From an uncultured Eubacteriales bacterium (GTDB taxonomy: Bacteria > Bacillota > Clostridia > Oscillospirales > CAG-272), in assembly GCA_934467435.1 (NCBI GenBank), contig CAKSLR010000092.1, positions 1 to 5,077 of the forward strand: 5,077 nucleotides of DNA. Direction: 5' to 3'. Below are positions 1 to 5,051 of this stretch, one piece after another. Made by a program: the position numbers and the translations under genes. The notes under the pieces are model-generated. The model had not been told where the DNA came from, did no database searches, and saw nothing but the letters and a program-made list of their open reading frames with translations. The first letter of the stretch is position 1, and every line of letters begins with the position of its first letter.

Positions 1-864
1 GGTATAACTGTCTTCTCCCCCCACCTTTCCCATGGTGGGGTTTCCCCGGTTGGTGCAGCGGTAATCCGCCAGCAGGGTGCGGTAACTGGGTTCCAGACTC
101 TCGAAATAGGCGGGAATGGCAGATACGGCATAAATCGAGGTGAGGGATACGCTGGTGCGATCTTCCTCCGATGCATAGGCGCTGACCGTGCCGTTTTGCA
201 GGTCGGGCTGCCAGTCAATGGGAACGTAGAAGTGAAAATCGTGGATTTCGGGGCGGCTGATCTCCTGCATCCCGTTCGGGGCGCCCTCGGTCGTTCCGGT
301 CGGTTTCTTTTTTTCGGATCCTTCGGCATCCTCGGTAAAGAGGAAGTGCTCCGCCACCGCAGCCGGGCTGGCAGAAAGACTCTCGTAATCCTTTTCTTCC
401 GCCAGATAGGTCAGAACAAACAGCCGTCCGCCTTTTTTTGCAATATACTGGGTCACCCCGTAAGAAACTTCATTATAATAGGTACCGCCGAACCGGTAGC
501 GCAGCGCCGTCTCACCGCCGAACAGAACGCCCCCCGCCTCTTCGTCAATGTGCAGGTCGGCAAATTTCAGCGCCCGCTCGGTGCGCGAGGCGTCCCAATA
601 TTCGGCGGGTGTCTGGTCGCTTTCCACCACGGCAAAGGTCATGCGTGCGGTGGAATAGGTGGCAATCGTCACGCCGCTGGAATGATCCACCGTCCAGCCG
701 GTAGGGAAAAACAGGTGGTAACCGACGCCGTCTCCCGTGGCGTCCTGCATACCGTTTGGCACACTGACCCCGCCGGCGTCCGGACTCTGGCAGGCAGCCA
801 GCGGCAGCAGGAATAAAAGCGCGAGCAAAAGGGAAGCGCCCCGGCGAAAAAACGTGTGTTTCAT
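1..864 (-). CDS. Predicted secreted lipoprotein with two tandem similar domains (C-terminus beyond window)
   Basis: An open frame of 288 codons runs from an ATG at 864 off the left edge without a stop, so the protein is incomplete here. Residues 1-25 form a lipoprotein signal peptide: a charged start (MKHTFFRR), a hydrophobic core (SLLLALLFLLP) and the lipobox LAAC with the lipidated cysteine at residue 25. The mature protein should be anchored to the outer face of the membrane. A spacer (about 26-48) leads into a domain of about 130 residues (49-178) rich in aromatic residues and predicted beta strands (YHLFFPTGW, ALRYRFGG, LFVLTYLAEE). A charged linker (EGSEKKKPTGTTEG, about 181-194) precedes a second copy of the same plan (FHFYVPIDW at 210-218), cut by the window edge. 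PNGMQ occurs at both domain entries, 36-40 and 196-200. I do not recognise a named family; the pattern recalls PsbP-like lipoproteins of clostridia, which is inference. It lies 36 bases downstream of murD and is probably co-transcribed with it. Function unknown. Confidence 0.85.
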   Translation of the reverse strand, partial: MKHTFFRRGASLLLALLFLLPLAACQSPDAGGVSVPNGMQDATGDGVGYHLFFPTGWTVDHSSGVTIATYSTARMTFAVVESDQTPAEYWDASRTERALKFADLHIDEEAGGVLFGGETALRYRFGGTYYNEVSYGVTQYIAKKGGRLFVLTYLAEEKDYESLSASPAAVAEHFLFTEDAEGSEKKKPTGTTEGAPNGMQEISRPEIHDFHFYVPIDWQPDLQNGTVSAYASEEDRTSVSLTSIYAVSAIPAYFESLEPSYRTLLADYRCTNRGNPTMGKVGGEDSYT

Positions 865-896
865 GATGATTGCGGTGCGGCAACCGCACCTTCCTT
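865..896 (-). promoter_or_regulatory. Translation initiation region of the lipoprotein gene with a hairpin between SD and start
   Basis: Read on the minus strand, a good Shine-Dalgarno AAGGAAGG (896-889) lies 24 bases before the ATG at 864, which is too far for normal initiation. The gap is largely filled by a perfect 7-bp hairpin, GGTGCGG-TTG-CCGCACC (890-874), leaving 9 bases between the hairpin and the ATG. Folding the hairpin would restore a near-optimal spacing, although its first two G residues (890-889) are shared with the Shine-Dalgarno. No in-frame start codon lies closer to the Shine-Dalgarno, and the signal peptide begins exactly at this ATG. There is no U-tract, so it is not a terminator. 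Confidence 0.55.
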
Positions 897-900
897 TCTT

Positions 901-2265
901 CTATGTGTCCCGGGAGAGCGCCGCCACCATGCGGCAGAAAGCGTCCCCGCGTTCTTCAAAATTGGCATAGGCATCAAAACTCGTGCAGGCGGGGGAAAGC
1001 AAAACCCGGTCACCCGGCATGGCAAGTTCTGCGGCAAGCAGAACCGCCTCGGAGAGCGTTTCTCTTTGATAGCAGGGGAAGTCTGCTCCCCCGAGCACCG
1101 CAAAAAGTTTCTCTCTTGTCGCGCCGAACAGAATCGCCGCTTTGACGTGTGAGGAGAGTGCCGCCCGCAGCGGGGCAAACGAAACGCCTTTATCCGCCCC
1201 GCCGCAAAGAATAATGGGCTTGCCGCCCAGCGCCGCGAGCGCTGCCGCCGTGCGCGTTGGGGTGGAATCGATCGAACTGTTGTAATAGGTCACGCCGCAA
1301 ACGCATCCCACACGCTCCAGCCGGTGGCGCACGCCGGAAAATTGCAAGGCAACCCGCCGCATGGCGTCCCGGTCGGCAAGGCAGGGGTAAACCAGCCCGA
1401 TGGCTGCCATGCAGTTTTCGAGATTATGCACCCCCGGCAGGCGGAGCGTTGATGCGGGGAAAAGCGCCTCTCCGTCATAGGCGAGGTTGCCCTCTTCTAC
1501 CGTCACCGTGTGACATTCGCCAAAGGCGGAGAGCAGCGCCGCCCGCCCGCGGCGGGAAGAAAAGAGCGTCTTTTCCGCCCGCCCCTTTGCCATGGCGGCA
1601 ACGGCAGGGGATTCGGCATTCAGAACCGCGTGGGTCGCAGCGCCGAGAATGTTGGCTTTTGCTGCGGTGTATTCCGCCATATCGCGGTGCCAGTTCAGGT
1701 GATTTTCGGTCAGGTTGGTCACCACCGCCCGCGCGGGCGCGGGCGGTGCATCCATCAACTGAAAACTGGAAAGTTCCGCTACCACATAATCTTCCGCCCG
1801 CATATCGGGTAGAAAAGGGGTCAGCGGCACGCCGATGTTGCCGCCAAGAAACACCCGCCGCCCCGCAATGCCCCCCGCCCGCAGCATTTCGGCGGCAAGG
1901 GTCGCGGTGGTGGTTTTGCCGTCACTGCCCGTTACGCCGAGTACGGTCGCCGGGGTGCGGGCGGCAAACAGCCCCCATTCGCTGGAAAGAACCGCCCCGC
2001 GCGCAACCGCCGCCGCAAGGGGCGGCAGGTCGGGGCGCAGGGAAGGGGAACGGAAGAGATACTCTTCCCGCAGATCGTCAAGGTAACCCTCCCCGCCGCG
2101 GTAACTGACCCCCGCAGGGAGCGCCGCCGGAGGGGCCGTGTGGCGGTCACGCACGCAAACGCGCATCCCGCACCGAAGGAGATAAGGAAGTAACTGCTGC
2201 GCCGAGATGCCAAACCCAAGGAGCGCTGCCGTGTGCCCGGCAAGAGAATCCGAAAACAATTCCAT
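901..2265 (-). CDS. murD: UDP-N-acetylmuramoyl-L-alanine--D-glutamate ligase (MurD)
   Basis: This cytoplasmic Mur ligase adds D-glutamate to UDP-MurNAc-L-Ala using ATP, the second amino acid step of peptidoglycan stem-peptide synthesis. Its 454 residues are normal for the family. A Rossmann-like N-terminal domain (about 1-100, GFGISAQQLLPYLL) is followed by the ATP-binding central domain: P-loop GVTGSDGKTT (110-119), GGNIG (141-145), ELSSFQL (164-170), NLTENHLNWH (184-193) and a lysine at 203 at the place of the carbamylated lysine. HNLEN (280-284) and GVRHRLE (311-317) lead into the C-terminal substrate domain with NSSIDSTPTRT (329-339), GGADKG (355-360) and SPACTSFDAYANFEERGD (424-441). The ATG at 2265 has AGGCGG seven bases upstream and a promoter 30 bases away. 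Unlike many murD genes it is not in a dcw cluster: its neighbours are rnpB upstream and a lipoprotein gene downstream. Small departures such as HLNWH for HLDxH look lineage-specific rather than disabling. Confidence 0.97.
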   Translation of the reverse strand: MELFSDSLAGHTAALLGFGISAQQLLPYLLRCGMRVCVRDRHTAPPAALPAGVSYRGGEGYLDDLREEYLFRSPSLRPDLPPLAAAVARGAVLSSEWGLFAARTPATVLGVTGSDGKTTTATLAAEMLRAGGIAGRRVFLGGNIGVPLTPFLPDMRAEDYVVAELSSFQLMDAPPAPARAVVTNLTENHLNWHRDMAEYTAAKANILGAATHAVLNAESPAVAAMAKGRAEKTLFSSRRGRAALLSAFGECHTVTVEEGNLAYDGEALFPASTLRLPGVHNLENCMAAIGLVYPCLADRDAMRRVALQFSGVRHRLERVGCVCGVTYYNSSIDSTPTRTAAALAALGGKPIILCGGADKGVSFAPLRAALSSHVKAAILFGATREKLFAVLGGADFPCYQRETLSEAVLLAAELAMPGDRVLLSPACTSFDAYANFEERGDAFCRMVAALSRDT

Positions 2266-2294
2266 ATATCCGCCGCCTATCGTTACTATTTCCT

Positions 2295-2323
2295 ATTATA
2301 TGAAAAAAGCGCCGCACTTGCAA
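2295..2323 (-). promoter_or_regulatory. Vegetative promoter of murD
   Basis: On the minus strand TTGCAA (2323-2318, four of six matches to TTGACA) is followed after exactly 17 bases by a perfect TATAAT (2300-2295). Transcription would start near 2288, giving a leader of about 22 bases with a weak Shine-Dalgarno AGGCGG at 2278-2273. It lies just downstream of the rnpB terminator, which fits an independent start for the murD-lipoprotein unit. Confidence 0.8.
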
Positions 2324-2344
2324 CCCCCCGCGGCGAAAATTCAC

Positions 2345-2384
2345 AAAAAGATAAGAAAAAGGCGGCGCCCAAAGGGGCACCGCC
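2345..2384 (-). terminator. Intrinsic terminator of rnpB
   Basis: On the minus strand a 10-bp stem, GGCGGTGCCC paired with GGGCGCCGCC (one G-U pair) around a CTTT loop (2384-2361), is followed by TTTTTCTTATCTTTTT. This is a textbook rho-independent terminator. The stem begins one base after the P1 helix of RNase P RNA, so the primary transcript has almost no spacer between the mature RNA and the terminator, and 3' trimming would have to remove the hairpin. Confidence 0.93.
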
Positions 2385-2385
2385 C

Positions 2386-2782
2386 TGCAACCGGGCATAT
2401 AAGCCGGGTTCTGTGAACACGCCGTGTGGCGTGAGCCGCAATCATCTATCTTCACCGCCCGTTACCGGACGGTTCGGAGGGACATGCCCTCCTGCCACCC
2501 GTGGAGTGCCGGCGGGCAGCCGGTCACCGGGAAACCCGATGTTCCCCACATACGGTGTTGCTTCGGATAGGGTTTACATTTGCAGGCAGTTACCTGCACT
2601 GCCGGTGAGCTCTTACCTCGCCTTTCCATCCTTACCGCGAGACGCGGCGGTTTATTTCTGTTGCACTTTCCCTGGGGTCACCCCCGGCGGACGTTATCCG
2701 TTATCCCGCCCTGCGAAGCCCGGACTTTCCTCACGATACGACCTTTCGGCATGATACCGCGCGATTGCGCCGCCCGGTTGCA
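2386..2782 (-). ncRNA. rnpB: RNase P RNA, bacterial type A
   Basis: This is the catalytic RNA that, with the RnpA protein, cleaves 5' leaders from precursor tRNAs. The conserved regions are visible on the minus strand: GAGGAAAGTCCGGGC (2732-2718), GGATAACG, AGTGCAACAGAAA, AAACCGCC, a GGTAAGAGC segment, AGATAGATGATTG and ACAGAACCCGGCTTA (starting at 2414). The last pairs with the first to build helix P4 of the catalytic core. The ends are set by a perfect 11-bp P1 helix: TGCAACCGGGC at the 5' end (2782-2772) and GCCCGGTTGCA at the 3' end (2396-2386). Size (about 397 nt) and the order of conserved blocks match the E. coli-like type A rather than the Bacillus type B. It has its own promoter and terminator, and sits between thiT and murD on the same strand. 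Confidence 0.96.
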
Positions 2783-2788
2783 GGGAAT

Positions 2789-2836
2789 ATTATACACCAC
2801 GGCGGAAAAAAAGTCAATCAGATTTTTTCCTTTTTT
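2789..2836 (-). promoter_or_regulatory. Strong rnpB promoter with UP-element-like A-tracts
   Basis: On the minus strand TTGACT (2817-2812) and a perfect TATAAT (2794-2789) are separated by 17 bases. The predicted start, six bases after the -10 box, falls at 2782, the 5' end of helix P1. Two six-base A-tracts at 2836-2831 and 2828-2823 lie at about -54 to -49 and -46 to -41, where UP elements contact the RNA polymerase alpha subunits. The -35 box directly abuts the thiT stop codon, and the A-tracts lie within the last codons of thiT. A strong promoter fits an abundant stable RNA. Confidence 0.85.
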
Positions 2837-3477
2837 ATCATGGGCAGCCCGGCAATGAGCGAGGCGGCGATGGTGGTGATGATGATTTCGGGAATCATGT
2901 ACAGTCCGTTATAGAAAATGGAATAGACAATCGAAAGTCCCACGCCGGAAAAATGATCAAGAATCACGCGCCCGATGGCATAGAACCCATCCTGCGCGAA
3001 GAACCATTCCGCCCATACGCCGAAGAAAATGGCGCCCGAGACAATGTGCACAAGATAACGCAGTGAAAGGGCAACCAGCGTGCCGACCACCAGCGCAAGG
3101 CGCTTGTCAAGAAAGCGGAAAAGACCGCCGAACCCCAGTACCGTGTAGGCAAGAATGTAGTCCATCAATACAATGCAGACTCCGGCAAAAATGCCCTGGT
3201 AATTGTCACTGCCGACCGTGAAAAGGGAAATGATATATCCACCCCCGGTAAAGGCGCCGAGCAGAATCTGAATGAGCGAGTAGGCAAACGCGCAGCACAG
3301 CCCGCGCCGTACGCCGTACATATAGGCGATCAGGATGATGGGCAGCATGCTGGCAACGGTGAACCCGCCGCCAAACGGCAGATTGAGGAAGGGGATGACG
3401 GCGCAAACCATGGCAAGTGCCGTGGCGAGCGCCAGCATCACAGCGGATGTGGTGATGAACTTTACGTTTTTGGTCAT
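2818..3477 (-). CDS. thiT: Thiamine-specific S component of an ECF transporter (ThiT)
   Basis: ThiT is the membrane-embedded thiamine-binding subunit of a group II energy-coupling-factor importer. It works with the shared EcfA/A'/T module, which is not in this window. The 219-residue protein is almost entirely hydrophobic, consistent with the six helices of the family. Helix 1 carries small-residue AxxxA motifs (A12/A16, A16/A20, A18/A22), used by S components to dock on EcfT. The family signature is clear in the second half: RYLVHIVSGAIFFGVWAEW (140-158) and YSIFYNGLYMIPE (185-197). H144, Y185 and N190 match ligand-contacting positions of Lactococcus ThiT as I recall them; F152 appears where that protein has a tryptophan. 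The ATG at 3477 is chosen over an upstream GTG at 3504 because GGAGG sits five bases before it and the GTG falls inside the terminator hairpin. The TPP riboswitch upstream confirms the thiamine role. The tail (MIKKEKI) is lysine-rich. Confidence 0.94.
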   Translation of the reverse strand: MTKNVKFITTSAVMLALATALAMVCAVIPFLNLPFGGGFTVASMLPIILIAYMYGVRRGLCCAFAYSLIQILLGAFTGGGYIISLFTVGSDNYQGIFAGVCIVLMDYILAYTVLGFGGLFRFLDKRLALVVGTLVALSLRYLVHIVSGAIFFGVWAEWFFAQDGFYAIGRVILDHFSGVGLSIVYSIFYNGLYMIPEIIITTIAASLIAGLPMIKKEKI

Positions 3478-3488
3478 AAAAGCCTCCG

Positions 3489-3525
3489 AAATAAAAATTG
3501 CCACACGAATAAAATCCGTGCGGCA
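3489..3525 (-). terminator. Riboswitch expression-platform terminator before thiT
   Basis: On the minus strand TGCCGCACG (3525-3517) pairs with CGTGTGGCA (3507-3499), a 9-bp stem with one G-U pair and a 9-base A/T-rich loop. It is followed by ATTTTTATTT and then the thiT Shine-Dalgarno. Its place between the TPP aptamer and the gene makes transcription attenuation the likely mode: TPP bound, terminator forms, thiT off. I could not trace a convincing antiterminator by eye. Confidence 0.85.
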
Positions 3526-3531
3526 GACAAT

Positions 3532-3617
3532 TTCAGTACTTCCTACGACGGCATGATCCGTATCAGGTTAAAGGGTTCGGAACGCGTCCGTCTCAGCCAA
3601 GCGGCACCCCTGACTTG
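3532..3617 (-). promoter_or_regulatory. TPP riboswitch (THI box) controlling thiT
   Basis: On the minus strand the conserved THI-box pieces occur in order: GGGGTGCC (3610-3603), CTGAGA (3596-3591), ACCC, AACCTGAT (3569-3562), ACGG-ATCATG-CCGT for the pyrophosphate-side helix, and CGTAGGA (3547-3541). An extra small hairpin CGGA-CGCGT-TCCG (3590-3578) lies between CTGAGA and ACCC, the place of the optional P3a stem. The usual GGATAATGCC reads GGATCATGCC here. Outer bounds are approximate because P1 is not clear-cut; TCAG (3614-3611) with CTGA is one candidate pairing. It senses thiamine pyrophosphate, the end product of uptake by ThiT plus ThiN, and most likely represses thiT by termination. 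Confidence 0.95.
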
Positions 3618-3643
3618 ATTATTCTATTCTGTGGTTTACTCGT

Positions 3644-3672
3644 ATTGTAGCATAAAACCGCCTGCCTGTCAA
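3644..3672 (-). promoter_or_regulatory. Promoter of the thiT riboswitch transcript
   Basis: On the minus strand a perfect TTGACA (3672-3667) is followed after 17 bases by TACAAT (3649-3644), with a TG one base upstream of the -10 box (extended -10). Transcription would start near 3637, about 20 bases before the TPP aptamer. This is a strong constitutive-looking promoter, with control left to the riboswitch. Confidence 0.88.
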
Positions 3673-3700
3673 GAAAAATTTGCGTGGCGGCGCATTTTTC
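3673..3700. repeat. Imperfect inverted repeat between the divergent thiT and thiN promoters
   Basis: GAAAAATTTGCG (3673-3684) and CGCATTTTTC (3691-3700) form an imperfect inverted repeat around TGGCGG; the left arm has two extra T residues. The arms lie between the two -35 boxes. A second GCATTTTT follows at 3704-3711, a direct repeat of 3692-3699. This could be an operator or an A/T-rich polymerase-binding stretch; nothing in the sequence proves a function. Confidence 0.35.
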
Positions 3701-3701
3701 T

Positions 3702-3730
3702 TTGCATTTTTTTGCGGGATGTGGTACAAT
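3702..3730 (+). promoter_or_regulatory. Promoter of thiN and the HAD phosphatase gene
   Basis: TACAAT (3725-3730) is preceded by TGG, giving an extended -10 element. A weak -35, TTGCAT (3702-3707), lies 17 bases upstream. Transcription would start near 3737, leaving a leader of only about 20 bases with AGGGGG at 3745-3750, six bases before the ATG. There is no room for a riboswitch on this side, so thiN appears to be free of direct TPP control. Confidence 0.8.
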
Positions 3731-3756
3731 AGAAAAAAGAAAAAAGGGGGCGGCGT

Positions 3757-4416
3757 ATGGGAATTTGTTATATTGTAGGGGCAGGCGACTTTGCGGGCGC
3801 CCCGGCGCCCGATCCCGGCGATTTTCTGATTGCGGCGGACGGTGGCGCCCTGCATCTTACCCGTGCCGGGCTGTGCCCCGATCTGTTTGTCGGGGATTTT
3901 GATTCTCTGCCCGCCGGCTTTGTGCCGTCCTGCCCCGTGTTGCGCTTTCCCCCGGAGAAGGATGATACCGATACCGCGCTTGCCGTGGCGGAGGGGAGAC
4001 GGCGCGGGTACCGGGAGTTCTGCATTTACGGTGCCCTCGGCGGTGCGCGGCTCGATCATACGGTCGCCAACCTGGTCGCGCTTGCGGGGTACGCCCGCGC
4101 GGGGCTGACGGTCACGCTGATCGGGCGCAGACAGCGGGCACGGGCGCTTTTTTGCGGAACGCTGCACTTCTCGGCGGATTTTTCCGGCATCGTATCGGTC
4201 TTTGCTCTCGGGGGAGATGCTCACGGCGTCACTCTGCACGGGCTGCAATATCCGCTTTCGGACGCCACATTGCATGGGGATGTGCCGCTGGGGGTGAGCA
4301 ATCACTTCCTTGCCGGGGAAGAGGCGACGGTTTCGGTACGCGACGGTTGCCTCCTGATTATATATGAAGGAAACGGAGAAATCCGGGAGGAAAAAACAGA
4401 ATGTATCGGGCAGTGA
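3757..4416 (+). CDS. thiN: Thiamine pyrophosphokinase (thiamine diphosphokinase)
   Basis: The enzyme transfers a pyrophosphoryl group from ATP to thiamine, making the cofactor TPP directly in the cytosol (EC 2.7.6.2). The 219-residue length is typical of the single-enzyme bacterial form. The catalytic N-terminal domain (about 1-130) has the family motifs: AADGG (26-30), PDLFVGDFDSL (41-51) with its metal-binding aspartates, EKDDTDTALA (67-76) and GALGGARLDHTVANL (92-106). The C-terminal beta-sandwich, which closes the thiamine site in the dimer, shows GVSNHF (179-184) and ends in a beta-rich segment (ATVSVRDGCLLIIY, 190-203). The ATG at 3757 has a good Shine-Dalgarno six bases upstream. The gene is divergent from thiT and so completes a salvage route: import, then activation. 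Its last 16 bases overlap the following HAD gene, pointing to coupled translation. Its charged tail (NGEIREEKTE) looks like a family-variable extension, part of it encoded around the next gene's ribosome binding site. Confidence 0.96.
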   Translation: MGICYIVGAGDFAGAPAPDPGDFLIAADGGALHLTRAGLCPDLFVGDFDSLPAGFVPSCPVLRFPPEKDDTDTALAVAEGRRRGYREFCIYGALGGARLDHTVANLVALAGYARAGLTVTLIGRRQRARALFCGTLHFSADFSGIVSVFALGGDAHGVTLHGLQYPLSDATLHGDVPLGVSNHFLAGEEATVSVRDGCLLIIYEGNGEIREEKTECIGQ

Positions 4417-5051
4417 TTTTTGATTTGGACGGTACCCTTCTGAATACGCTGGACGACCTGGCGGCAAGCACCAACGCCGCCCTGCGGCAGTTCGGGTATC
4501 CCGAGCGGACGGTGGAGGAAGTGCGCCGCTTTGTCGGTAACGGCGTGCGGCTTTTGATGGTGCGCGCGCTGCCGCAGGGGGAGGAAACCCCGCGATTTGA
4601 GGAAATTCTGGCATACTTCCGGCAGCATTATGCCGCACATTGCCGCGAGGCAACCGCCCCTTACCCCGGTATTCCCGCACTGCTTGCCCGGCTGCGTGAG
4701 AGGGGCGTGCGGGTCGCGGTCGTCTCGAATAAATTTGATGCGGCAGTGAAAGATCTGTGCCACGCCTATTTCGGCGGTGAAGTGGAGGTCGCGGTAGGAG
4801 AATCCCCCGCGGTTGCCAAAAAACCGGCGCCCGACGCGGTGCTTGCCGCCATGCGGGAACTGGGCGTCTCCCCCGCCGACACCGTGTATGTCGGCGATTC
4901 GGAAGTGGATGTGGAGACCGCCCGGCGGTCAGGGCTGCCCTGTATATCGGTGCTGTGGGGCTTCCGGGATCGCGCGGAACTGGTGGCGCATGGCGCCACC
5001 CACTTCGCGCCGGACACGGCGGCTCTCGCCGCACTTTTGCTTGCCCCATAA
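4401..5051 (+). CDS. HAD-superfamily phosphatase, phosphoglycolate phosphatase-like
   Basis: A 216-residue haloacid-dehalogenase-fold hydrolase of the Gph/PGMB-like subfamily, acting in the cytosol on a small phosphorylated metabolite through an aspartyl-phosphate intermediate. Motif I is FDLDGTLLNT (7-16) with nucleophile D8 and acid/base D10. A helical cap domain lies between motifs I and II (about 17-85, LDDLAASTNAALRQFGYP, FVGNGVRLL), typical of subclass IA. Motif II is VVSN (107-110, S109), motif III the lysine of KKPAPDAV (140-147), and motif IV YVGDSEVDVETA (163-174) with D166 and D170. All catalytic residues are present. The ATG at 4401 overlaps the end of thiN by 16 bases, with GGGAGG ten bases upstream. 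Annotation as phosphoglycolate phosphatase is the usual transfer for this family, but substrate cannot be read from sequence. Linkage to thiN allows a role on thiamine phosphates; this is inference. Confidence 0.9.
   Translation: MYRAVIFDLDGTLLNTLDDLAASTNAALRQFGYPERTVEEVRRFVGNGVRLLMVRALPQGEETPRFEEILAYFRQHYAAHCREATAPYPGIPALLARLRERGVRVAVVSNKFDAAVKDLCHAYFGGEVEVAVGESPAVAKKPAPDAVLAAMRELGVSPADTVYVGDSEVDVETARRSGLPCISVLWGFRDRAELVAHGATHFAPDTAALAALLLAP

Noticed and set aside
19..40. Inverted repeat CCCCACC / GGTGGGG
   Set aside because: It lies within the continuing lipoprotein reading frame, has no adjacent T-run, and is explained by GC-rich codons.
196..816. Plus-strand open frame of 206 codons
   Set aside because: It is antisense to the lipoprotein frame, which has a proper signal peptide and lipobox and stays open for all 288 codons.
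874..890. Hairpin after murD as a transcription terminator
   Set aside because: No U-tract follows on the minus strand and the next start codon is only 9 bases away; a translational role fits better.
1257..2108. Plus-strand open frame of 283 codons antisense to murD
   Set aside because: Arg/Pro-rich low-complexity shadow of a clear MurD coding region, without recognisable motifs.
2233..2754. Plus-strand open frame of 173 codons across 2233-2754
   Set aside because: It covers the reverse complement of RNase P RNA, its terminator and the murD promoter; the conserved bases are explained by the RNA.
3478..3504. Upstream GTG start adding nine residues to ThiT
   Set aside because: The GTG lies inside the terminator stem with no Shine-Dalgarno in front, whereas the ATG at 3477 has GGAGG at proper spacing.
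3619..5049. Minus-strand open frame of 476 codons antisense to thiN and the HAD gene
   Set aside because: It is opposite two well-supported genes with full family motifs, is rich in R, P and A as expected of a GC-rich shadow, runs through the thiT promoter, and shows no domain I recognise.
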